From NCBI GenBank assembly GCA_036379455.1, contig DASVGQ010000150.1:1-20354 (forward strand): DNA of 20,354 bases. The letters are read 5' to 3'. Position 1 is the stretch's first letter. Each line of letters starts with the position of its first letter. Positions 15,488 through 20,354 of the stretch are shown one piece after another. The translations under genes were made by a program, and so were the position numbers. This stretch comes from SCRT01 sp036379455. Lineage in GTDB: Bacteria > Pseudomonadota > Gammaproteobacteria > Nevskiales > Nevskiaceae. The notes under the pieces were generated by a model that saw nothing but the letters and a program-made list of their open reading frames with translations, did not search any database and had not been told where the DNA came from.

Positions 15488-16441
15488 ATGGTCGACGGCC
15501 AACTGATGCTGTTCTCGGGCAATGCCAACCCGGCGCTGGCACGCGACATCGCCCACCATCTGCACAGCCCGCTCGGCAAGGCCAACGTCGGCCGGTTCTC
15601 GGACGGCGAAGTGCAGGTCGAGATCCTCGAGAACGTCCGTGGCCGCGACGTCTTCATCGTCCAGCCGACCTGCACGCCGGTCAACGACTCGGTGATGGAA
15701 CTGCTGATGCTGATCGACGCGCTGCGGCGCGCGTCCGCGGCACGCATCACCGCAGTGATGCCCTACTTCGGCTACGCCCGCCAGGATCGCCGCACGCGCA
15801 GCGCCCGCGTGCCGATCTCCGCCAAGGTCGTCGCCCAGGCGATCACCGGTACCGGCGCCGACCGGGTGCTGACGGTCGACCTCCACGCCGACCAGATCCA
15901 GGGCTTCTTCGACTGCCCGGTCGACAACGTGTATGCCTCGCCGGTGCTGCTCGGGGACATCTGGCGCCAGCGCTACGAATCCCAGATGATCGTGTCGCCC
16001 GACGTCGGCGGCGTCGTGCGCGCGCGGGCGCTCGCCAAGCAGCTCGACGGCGCCGACCTCGCGATCATCGACAAGCGTCGGCCGCGCCCGAACGAGGCCA
16101 AGGTGATGAACATCATCGGTGACGTCCGCGGGCGCAGCTGCATCATGGTCGACGACATCGTCGACACGGCCGGCACGCTGTGCCGCTCGGCCGCGGCGCT
16201 CAAGGCCAAGGGGGCGCTGCGGGTCGTCGCCTACGTGACCCATCCGGTGCTGTCCGGCGCAGCGGTCGAGAACGTCATGAATTCGCCGCTCGACAGCCTT
16301 GTGGTCACGGATTCGATCCCGCTGGCGCCCGCGGCCGCAAACTGCCCGAAGATCCGCCCGCTTTCCATCGGGGGCATGCTCGCGGAAACCATCCGCCGCA
16401 TCTCCGCGGAGGAGTCGGTCAGCTCGCTCTACGTCGAGTAG
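15488..16441 (+). CDS. prs: Ribose-phosphate pyrophosphokinase (PRPP synthetase)
   Basis: 317-aa enzyme making PRPP from ribose-5-phosphate and ATP, for nucleotide, His, Trp and NAD synthesis and for purine salvage. Visible are GRFSDGEVQVEILENVRG at 35-52, YFGYARQDRR at 93-102, the metal/ATP-site His133 in DLHADQIQGFF, KRRPRPNEAK at 196-205, and the ribose-phosphate loop IMVDDIVDTAGTL at 219-231. The ATG at 15488 has GGGGA upstream; a later Met at residue 7 is less likely. The gene begins 78 bases after the tRNA with no clear promoter of its own, so it is probably read from the tRNA promoter or beyond. It is not followed by rplY or pth as is common. Confidence 0.97.
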   Translation: MVDGQLMLFSGNANPALARDIAHHLHSPLGKANVGRFSDGEVQVEILENVRGRDVFIVQPTCTPVNDSVMELLMLIDALRRASAARITAVMPYFGYARQDRRTRSARVPISAKVVAQAITGTGADRVLTVDLHADQIQGFFDCPVDNVYASPVLLGDIWRQRYESQMIVSPDVGGVVRARALAKQLDGADLAIIDKRRPRPNEAKVMNIIGDVRGRSCIMVDDIVDTAGTLCRSAAALKAKGALRVVAYVTHPVLSGAAVENVMNSPLDSLVVTDSIPLAPAAANCPKIRPLSIGGMLAETIRRISAEESVSSLYVE

Positions 16442-16451
16442 CGCGTTAATC

Positions 16452-16464
16452 TTCTGCAGTTGCA
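16452..16464 (+). promoter_or_regulatory. Upstream copy of a repeated TGC-rich motif (candidate operator)
   Basis: TTCTGCAGTTGCA closely repeats the TTCTGC-GTTGCA found at 16520-16531, with one extra A in the middle. It begins 31 bases before the -35 box of the phasin-like gene. Two similar sites flanking one promoter suggest a DNA-binding regulator, for example of the PhaR type; this is inference. Confidence 0.4.
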
Positions 16465-16467
16465 CAC

Positions 16468-16483
16468 ACGCCGTGCACGGCGT
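16468..16483 (+). promoter_or_regulatory. 16-base perfect palindrome touching the -35 box
   Basis: ACGCCGTGCACGGCGT is an exact 16-base palindrome. Its last T is also the first T of TTGACA. It has no loop and no T-run, so it looks more like a protein-binding site or a small cruciform than a terminator for prs. Confidence 0.5.
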
Positions 16484-16510
16484 TGACACCGCTATGTCCG
16501 CCGGTATAAT
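16483..16510 (+). promoter_or_regulatory. Consensus sigma-70 promoter of the phasin-like gene
   Basis: TTGACA (16483-16488) and TATAAT (16505-16510) are both perfect, with a 16-base spacer. Transcription should start near 16517, giving a leader of about 100 bases before the ATG at 16619. It is the strongest promoter in the window, fitting the abundant expression expected of a granule-coat protein. A 10-base palindrome ATGACGTCAT (16509-16518) overlaps its -10 end and start site. Confidence 0.88.
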
Positions 16511-16518
16511 GACGTCAT

Positions 16519-16535
16519 ATTCTGCGTTGCAGAAT
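16519..16535 (+). promoter_or_regulatory. ATTCTGC-GTT-GCAGAAT inverted repeat, candidate PhaR-type operator
   Basis: Arms ATTCTGC and GCAGAAT are perfect with a 3-base centre, placed right at or just after the predicted transcription start. The core CTGC-N3-GCAG is, as I recall, the form reported for the phasin repressor PhaR of Rhodobacter sphaeroides. A repressor bound here would block initiation. The regulator is not encoded in this window. Confidence 0.5.
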
Positions 16536-16537
16536 TT

Positions 16538-16559
16538 CCTGTCTGGAATTCCAGGCAGG
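16538..16559 (+). repeat. 22-base near-palindrome in the phasin-like leader
   Basis: A central 12-base perfect palindrome CTGGAATTCCAG (16543-16554) is extended by CCTG and CAGG arms with one mismatched pair between. It lies about 20-40 bases into the predicted leader RNA, so it may be a second operator or an mRNA hairpin that stabilises the message. Confidence 0.5.
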
Positions 16560-16618
16560 TCATCCGCATCAGGACGCCACGGCGCAACCTGATCGCCGCG
16601 TTTCCGGGAGTCCGAACC

Positions 16619-17101
16619 ATGGACATGACGAACACCAATTTCTTCGAGAACCTCCAGTCCTGCACCAAGAGCTTCGCAGACTGCCAGCAGCAGGTCGCCG
16701 ACATCTGGCTCGGCGGCGTGAAGCAGGCCAACGATGTGCTGGTCAACTACTCGCGCTCGCTGTTCGACGCGCAGCAGGCCAGCTCCCGCGAGTGGTTTGC
16801 GTCCGCGAAATCCGCCTTCGACAAGGCGTCGGTCGACGGTTTCCAGGCCGTGCTGACGGAACCTGCACGCTACCTGCCGTCCAGCGAAACCCTGAACGGC
16901 CTGCTGTTCACGAACGCATGGGGCACCTTTGCCAAGGTGCGTGACGAGCTCTCGAAGGTTGCCGAGGACGCCACGCAGGACTGCGTCAAGGCCGTCGAGC
17001 AGTACGCGACAGACAGCGTCAAGGTCGCCACGCAAAGTGCGCCGAAGGCCGCCAAGCGCGCTGCCTCCAATGCCAGGAAGGCGATGAAGGTCGACGCCTG
17101 A
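16619..17101 (+). CDS. Phasin-like protein (polyhydroxyalkanoate granule-associated)
   Basis: 160-aa, largely helical, Ala- and Gln-rich soluble protein. It opens with MDMTNTNFFENLQ, continues with long amphipathic stretches such as LVNYSRSLFDAQQASSREWF and ELSKVAEDATQDCVKAVEQY, and ends in a basic Lys/Ala tail (PKAAKRAASNARKAMK). Size, helicity and tail fit PhaP-type phasins, which coat polyhydroxyalkanoate granules, but there is no short catalytic-type motif to prove it. The ATG at 16619 has GGGAG 8 bases upstream. It has its own perfect promoter, palindromic control sites and its own terminator, so it is a monocistronic, probably highly expressed gene. A generic helical stress or granule protein is the alternative. 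Confidence 0.68.
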   Translation: MDMTNTNFFENLQSCTKSFADCQQQVADIWLGGVKQANDVLVNYSRSLFDAQQASSREWFASAKSAFDKASVDGFQAVLTEPARYLPSSETLNGLLFTNAWGTFAKVRDELSKVAEDATQDCVKAVEQYATDSVKVATQSAPKAAKRAASNARKAMKVDA

Positions 17102-17150
17102 GCAACGCAGCAGCCGCCGGCTTCGTCCGGCAGCACCCTACGTGAACCGA

Positions 17151-17180
17151 GGCGCGGAGCCCAGCGCTCCGCGCCTTCTT
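17151..17180 (+). terminator. Intrinsic terminator after the phasin-like gene
   Basis: GGCGCGGAGC (17151-17160) and GCTCCGCGCC (17166-17175) form a perfect 10-bp stem with the 5-base loop CCAGC, followed by TTCTTC. It begins 49 bases after the phasin-like stop. Read on the other strand it lacks a T-run, so it probably acts in one direction only. A smaller stem, GCCGG/CCGGC around loop CTTCGT, lies just before it (17116-17131). Confidence 0.85.
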
Positions 17181-17241
17181 CATGCGCGTCAGGAGCACAC
17201 CGCACACCGAGGGCAGGCCTCGATGCGTTGACGCACCGCCC

Positions 17242-17571
17242 TCAGTCCTTCGCCACGCCGCCCTTGCCGCGCGCGCTCCTCGACGTCCCGGCTGCCGGCC
17301 GCGACTTGCCTTCCTGCGTCGTTGAGTGTCCGCCTCCGTGCAGCCCGGCGCCGACCGCGGCCTGGAGCAACCGTTGCATGGTCGGGTAGTAGCTGCGCAG
17401 CATGTCGAGGTTGCCGCGCAGGAACGAGCCGACGTCGAAGTCGCCAGCCGCGGTTCCCACCTTGTCGCGCAGCGCGTGGACGAAGTCCTTCTGCAGCTCG
17501 CTCACGTCCGGCAGCCCCAGGAAGCGCCGCAGCTCCTCCGGTTCCACGTCGATCTCGATGCGCACCTGCAT
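17242..17571 (-). CDS. DUF6489-like small protein
   Basis: 109-aa protein whose N-terminal half reads MQVRIEIDVEPEELRRFLGLPDVSELQ. The strand followed by FLGLPDV matches, from memory, the proteobacterial DUF6489 family, whose function is unknown. The middle is predicted helical (FLRGNLDMLRSYYPTMQRLLQAAVGAG), and the last 25 residues are basic and low in complexity. The ATG at 17571 was chosen because GGAGGAA lies 5 bases upstream; the frame opens 24 bases earlier at 17595 without a better site. It converges on the phasin-like gene, and both have basic, Ala-rich ends. No membrane segment or signal peptide is present. Confidence 0.75.
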   Translation of the reverse strand: MQVRIEIDVEPEELRRFLGLPDVSELQKDFVHALRDKVGTAAGDFDVGSFLRGNLDMLRSYYPTMQRLLQAAVGAGLHGGGHSTTQEGKSRPAAGTSRSARGKGGVAKD

Positions 17572-17637
17572 GTCCGTTCCTCCGCGAAGGCCCATCGCAC
17601 CTACGCTACACGACGGCCGGCCCCGACGTCACGGAGT

Positions 17638-17693
17638 CTTCGACGCAAGCGGCGGCACGGGGACCGATCCCCGTGCAGTGCATGACGTCGAAG
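17638..17693 (-). repeat. Nested inverted repeat between the MarC-family gene and the DUF6489-like gene
   Basis: The inner stem GCACGGGGA (17655-17663) pairs with TCCCCGTGC (17668-17676), 9 bp with a 4-base loop. An outer pair CTTCGACG (17638-17645) and CGTCGAAG (17686-17693) adds 8 bp, separated from the inner stem by exactly 9 bases on both sides. There is no T-run on either strand. It is downstream of the MarC-family stop and upstream of the DUF6489-like start, so it could be a leader structure, a protein-binding site or a transcript end. Confidence 0.6.
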
Positions 17694-17709
17694 CAGGCCG
17701 ACACCTCGA

Positions 17710-18306
17710 TCACGCGCCGTGCGAGGCGAGGAATCCGGCCACGCCGTCGAGCAGCATCTGCACGCCGACGGTCACGAGGATCAGGCCCATCAGGCGCTCC
17801 ATCGCAACCAGCCCACGCGCCCCGAGCATGCGATGCAGGAAGCTTCCACCCAGCAGGATGACCGCACCGACCAGCCACGCGACGAACAGCGCAGCCAGCC
17901 ACTCCGGCCAGCGGGTCGGCTCGCGGCTCATGAGCAGCAGCACCGTGGCGATCGTCGAGGGTCCCGCCACGTAGGGGATCGCCAGCGGCACGATGAAGGG
18001 CTCGGCGTCCACCGCTTCCTCCAGCGGGTGCTCGCGCGACGGAAACACCATGCGCAGGGCGATCACCAGCAGCACCACGCCGCCGGCGACACCCAGCGCC
18101 GGCTGCGTCAGACCCAGAACCTGCATGATGTAGCGGCCGAGAAACAGGAACACCACCAGCACCGCCAAGGCGATCAGTAGTTCCCGGATGATGACGCGCT
18201 GGCGGCGGTGCTCCGCTACGCGGCCGAGCGCTGCGAGGAAGAAGGGAACGTTGCCGAGCGGGTCCATGACCAGGAACAGCAGCAGCGTGGCCGACAGCCA
18301 GGTCAT
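17710..18306 (-). CDS. MarC-family integral membrane protein
   Basis: 198-aa protein with about six hydrophobic segments and the family features near the N-terminus (LLLFLVMDPLGNVPFF), in the middle (LGVAGGVVLLVIALRMVF) and after it (VPLAIPYVAGPSTIATVLLL). The MarC/YhgN family is of unknown transport function; the old link to multiple antibiotic resistance in E. coli was not upheld. The ATG at 18306 follows the purC stop after 13 bases and has only a weak ribosome binding site, so it is probably translated with purC. Confidence 0.9.
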   Translation of the reverse strand: MTWLSATLLLFLVMDPLGNVPFFLAALGRVAEHRRQRVIIRELLIALAVLVVFLFLGRYIMQVLGLTQPALGVAGGVVLLVIALRMVFPSREHPLEEAVDAEPFIVPLAIPYVAGPSTIATVLLLMSREPTRWPEWLAALFVAWLVGAVILLGGSFLHRMLGARGLVAMERLMGLILVTVGVQMLLDGVAGFLASHGA

Positions 18307-18319
18307 GGCTCTGGCGTGC

Positions 18320-19201
18320 TCAGCCAGACGTCAGAAGCCGCTCGGCCTCGCGATACTTGGCGGCCGTGCGCTCGACGATCTCGTCCGGCAGCTCCGGGCC
18401 GGGCGCCGTCTTGTTCCAGTCGAGCGTCTCGAGGTAGTCGCGCACGTACTGCTTGTCGAAGCTCGGCGGGTTTTCTCCGGCGTGCCACTGCGCAGCCGGC
18501 CAGAAGCGTGACGAATCCGGCGTCAGAACCTCATCGATCAGGTACAGCGTTCCGGCCTCGTCGACGCCGAACTCGAACTTCGTGTCGGCGATGATGATGC
18601 CGCGCTCCAGCGCGTAGGCCGCCGCCTCGCGGTACAGGTGCAACGTCGCCTCGCGCACGCGGCGCGCGTTCTCCTCGCCCACCAGCCGCACCACCCGCTC
18701 GTAATCGATGTTCGCATCGTGCTGGCCTGCCGGTGCCTTGTAAGCGGGCGTGAACACCGCCTCCGGCAGGCGATCCGCCATACGCAGCCCAGGCGGCAGC
18801 GCGACGCCACAGATGGAACGCGTCGCCTGGTATTCCTTCCAGCCCGAGCCGATCAGATAGCCGCGCGCGACGGCTTCCACCGGCAGCGGCTTGAGCCGGC
18901 GCGTGACGACGCTGCGCCCTTCGCACTGCGCCAGCTCCACCGGGCTGAGGACGGTGGCCAGATCGGCCTCCACCTCGTGATTCGGAATGATGTCGGCGAA
19001 GCGGCGCATCCAGAAGCGCGTGAGTGCCGTCAGCACCTTGCCCTTGCCGGGAATCGGCCGCGACATGATCACGTCAAAGGCCGACAGGCGATCGGTCGCG
19101 ACGATCAGCAGCCGATCGCTGCCGAGGGCGTAAAGGTCGCGCACCTTGCCGCGCCGCAGCAGCGGCAGGCTTGCCAGATTCGACTCGCGCAATGCGTCCA
19201 T
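18320..19201 (-). CDS. purC: SAICAR synthetase
   Basis: Phosphoribosylaminoimidazole-succinocarboxamide synthase (293 aa), which joins CAIR and aspartate using ATP in purine synthesis. Visible are RRGKVRDLYALG near residue 16, ATDRLSAFDVIM near 35, the IPGKGKVLTALTRFW segment near 50, VEAVARGYLIGSGWKEY near 107, and the metal-site run ADTKFEFG with LIDEVLTPDSSRFW near 207-235. The length and SGWKEY form match the longer (yeast-like) bacterial PurC group. The ATG at 19201 is 5 bases after the stop of the CopD-like gene, with a modest GGGGTAA upstream. Confidence 0.96.
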   Translation of the reverse strand: MDALRESNLASLPLLRRGKVRDLYALGSDRLLIVATDRLSAFDVIMSRPIPGKGKVLTALTRFWMRRFADIIPNHEVEADLATVLSPVELAQCEGRSVVTRRLKPLPVEAVARGYLIGSGWKEYQATRSICGVALPPGLRMADRLPEAVFTPAYKAPAGQHDANIDYERVVRLVGEENARRVREATLHLYREAAAYALERGIIIADTKFEFGVDEAGTLYLIDEVLTPDSSRFWPAAQWHAGENPPSFDKQYVRDYLETLDWNKTAPGPELPDEIVERTAAKYREAERLLTSG

Positions 19202-19206
19202 GCTCG

Positions 19207-19671
19207 TTACCCCACGGGATGCAGGCTGGCGAGGGCGCCGATAGCGACCGTGACCAAGCCCAATGTCAGATTGACCCCCACCAGTCGCGCGATCTGCCGC
19301 AGCTGATTCCCTGCCGTTTTGCGATCCGCCGCGCCCGAGGCCGCGCGCAGGCGGCGGAATGGCTCCCACCATGCCCAGCCGAACAACAGCGTCATGGCAA
19401 CGCCCAGCGCCAGCATGACATGAACCCACGCGCTCACGCGGCCCATGCCGCCCAACGCCGCGACCATGTAGAAGCCCGTGGCGAACAGCAGCAGCACCGC
19501 GACCGCGACCCACGCCAGGAAACGCCCGAGCACGCGCTGCCACAGCGCCAGCCGCGCGCCGGCTTCCAGCGCGCCGGATGCGGGGCGCAGAAGCAGCCAC
19601 GCGAAGAACATGCCGCCCACCCAGACCACGGCGGACAGCGCGTGCAGCACCACGGCAAGCGCCACGGACAC
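19207..19671 (-). CDS. CopD-like four-helix membrane protein
   Basis: 154-aa protein with four hydrophobic segments: residues about 3-27 (LHALSAVVWVGGMFFAWLLL), 48-70, 78-100 and 130-150. The first helix with LHxLSAVVWVGGMFF and a later WVHVMLALG are typical of small CopD-domain proteins, which may bind copper or haem through the histidines; the role is not established. The start codon is GTG at 19671 with AGGAA upstream, and that site sits inside a perfect inverted repeat. It leads the run CopD-like, purC, MarC family, DUF6489-like and is divergent from rpe. Confidence 0.8.
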   Translation of the reverse strand: MSVALAVVLHALSAVVWVGGMFFAWLLLRPASGALEAGARLALWQRVLGRFLAWVAVAVLLLFATGFYMVAALGGMGRVSAWVHVMLALGVAMTLLFGWAWWEPFRRLRAASGAADRKTAGNQLRQIARLVGVNLTLGLVTVAIGALASLHPVG

Positions 19672-19672
19672 C

Positions 19673-19688
19673 CCGGTTCCTGAACCGG
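19673..19688 (-). promoter_or_regulatory. Inverted repeat covering the ribosome binding site of the CopD-like gene
   Basis: CCGGTTC and GAACCGG are perfect 7-base arms with only 2 bases between. On the minus strand the second arm includes most of the AGGAA that serves the GTG start at 19671. A two-base loop is too tight, so in RNA the stem would open to about 6 bp, which could still mask the ribosome binding site. As DNA it is a 16-base dyad suited to a dimeric regulator. Confidence 0.45.
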
Positions 19689-19797
19689 CGCTACTCTAGA
19701 CGCCGCCCCCGCCTGACGCCATCACCTGCACGCCGACAAGTCGTGCTGCACCGGCGCAGCCCCTTCCGCGGCGCGCCGCACGCCCGAGCGCTTCCCG

Positions 19798-19803
19798 CAT
19801 AAT
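19798..19803 (+). promoter_or_regulatory. -10-like element before rpe
   Basis: CATAAT (5/6 match) lies 38 bases before the rpe ATG. No good -35 hexamer is visible in the GC-rich stretch upstream. Confidence 0.4.
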
Positions 19804-19841
19804 CGCGTTCCTTTCGGGCCTTCGCGCTTCACGCTATTGCC

Positions 19842-20354
19842 ATGGCAAACCCGCCTGCTCCGGTCATCGCTCCCAGCATTCTCTCTGCCGACTTCGCGCG
19901 GCTCGGGGAAGACGTGCAGGCGGTCGTGGCGGCCGGCGCCGACTGGGTGCACTTCGACGTCATGGACAACCACTACGTGCCGAACCTCACGGTCGGGCCG
20001 CTGGTGTGCAGGGCGCTGCGCGACTACGGCATCGGCGCGCCAATCGACGTCCACCTGATGGTGGAGCCTGTCGACCCTCTGGCGCAACGCTTCGCCGAGG
20101 CCGGCGCCAGCTCGATCAGCTTCCATCCGCAGGCGACGCGCCACGTCGATCGCAGCCTGTCGCTGATCCACGAGGCGGGCTGCCAGGCGGGGCTGGTCTT
20201 CAACCCGGCCACGCCGCTCGACGACCTGCGCTACGTCCTCGACAAGGTCGACATCGTGCTCGTGATGTCCGTGAATCCCGGCTTCGGCGGACAGAGCTTC
20301 ATTCCCTCGACGCTCGCCAAGCTGCGCGACGCGCGCGCGATCCTCGATCCCTGG
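19842..20354 (+). CDS. rpe: Ribulose-phosphate 3-epimerase, 3' end cut by the window edge
   Basis: 171 codons from ATG to the right edge with no stop; the full enzyme is usually about 220-230 aa. It interconverts ribulose-5-phosphate and xylulose-5-phosphate. Visible are APSILSADFARLGEDV at 10-25, VHFDVMDNHYVPNLTVGP with the first catalytic Asp and a metal His, DVHLMV, FNPATPL, and VNPGFGGQSFIPSTLAKL near the end. The second catalytic Asp (in the DGG motif) lies beyond the window. No strong ribosome binding site precedes the ATG. Rpe and Prs sit on the two sides of pentose phosphate use, but the genes are not in one operon here. Confidence 0.96.
   Translation, partial: MANPPAPVIAPSILSADFARLGEDVQAVVAAGADWVHFDVMDNHYVPNLTVGPLVCRALRDYGIGAPIDVHLMVEPVDPLAQRFAEAGASSISFHPQATRHVDRSLSLIHEAGCQAGLVFNPATPLDDLRYVLDKVDIVLVMSVNPGFGGQSFIPSTLAKLRDARAILDPW

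Noticed and set aside
16468..16483. Palindrome after prs as an intrinsic terminator
   Set aside because: It has no loop bases and no T-run, and it overlaps the -35 box of the next promoter, so an operator-like role is more likely.
16509..16518. ATGACGTCAT as a CRE or CRP-like site
   Set aside because: The CRE match has meaning only in eukaryotes, and the bacterial CRP consensus (TGTGA-N6-TCACA) does not fit. It is kept only as one of the dyads.
1..20354. CRISPR array, transposon ends, toxin-antitoxin or phage defence genes
   Set aside because: No regularly spaced direct repeats, transposase, integrase or defence-type protein was seen. The content is chromosomal housekeeping.

Overview
The window is GC-rich (roughly two thirds or more G+C by eye) and densely coded. 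It reads as a chromosomal, mostly housekeeping segment of a proteobacterium. The hemA-prfA-prmC cluster divergent from a TPR-lipoprotein/lolB/prs cluster, the LolB lipoprotein, the nagZ/MTI-phosphorylase neighbourhood and a phasin-like gene point to Gammaproteobacteria (possibly a Nevskiales/Steroidobacter/Xanthomonad-like lineage) or, less likely, Betaproteobacteria. That assignment is inference. I see no IS element, integrase, phage gene or CRISPR array. No gap longer than 300 bases lacks a gene.

Region 1 (1-12077, minus strand) is one long co-directional block, read right to left: hemA, prfA, prmC, recO, pdxJ, acpS, cysM, a NodB-type polysaccharide deacetylase, rlmD, a CYTH triphosphatase, nagZ, hpt, mtnP (5'-methylthioinosine phosphorylase type), then a separately placed FecR-domain protein cut by the left edge. 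Many junctions are TGATG, ATGA or GTGA overlaps, so translational coupling is likely. Themes are tetrapyrrole entry (HemA), peptide release and its modification (PrfA, PrmC), DNA repair (RecO), cofactor supply (PdxJ, AcpS), cysteine synthesis (CysM), rRNA modification (RlmD), cell-wall recycling (NagZ) and purine salvage (the MtnP product hypoxanthine is the Hpt substrate).

Region 2 (12078-17180, plus strand) runs divergently: a small secreted protein of unknown function that looks frameshifted near its 3' end, a TPR lipoprotein coupled to lolB, a tRNA-Gln(TTG), prs, and a phasin-like gene. The phasin-like gene has a consensus sigma-70 promoter embedded in an array of short dyads and ends at a strong intrinsic terminator. 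The usual ispE between lolB and prs is absent.

Region 3 (17242-19671, minus strand) holds a CopD-like membrane protein, purC, a MarC-family membrane protein and a small DUF6489-like protein. A large nested inverted repeat lies between the last two. Region 4 (19842 to the right edge, plus strand) is the start of rpe.

Most of the window is ordinary conserved content. The parts most worth a second look are non-coding: the 16452-16559 regulatory array before the phasin-like gene, and the 17638-17693 nested inverted repeat. The apparent frameshift in the 12310-12780 gene and the missing ispE also stand out.
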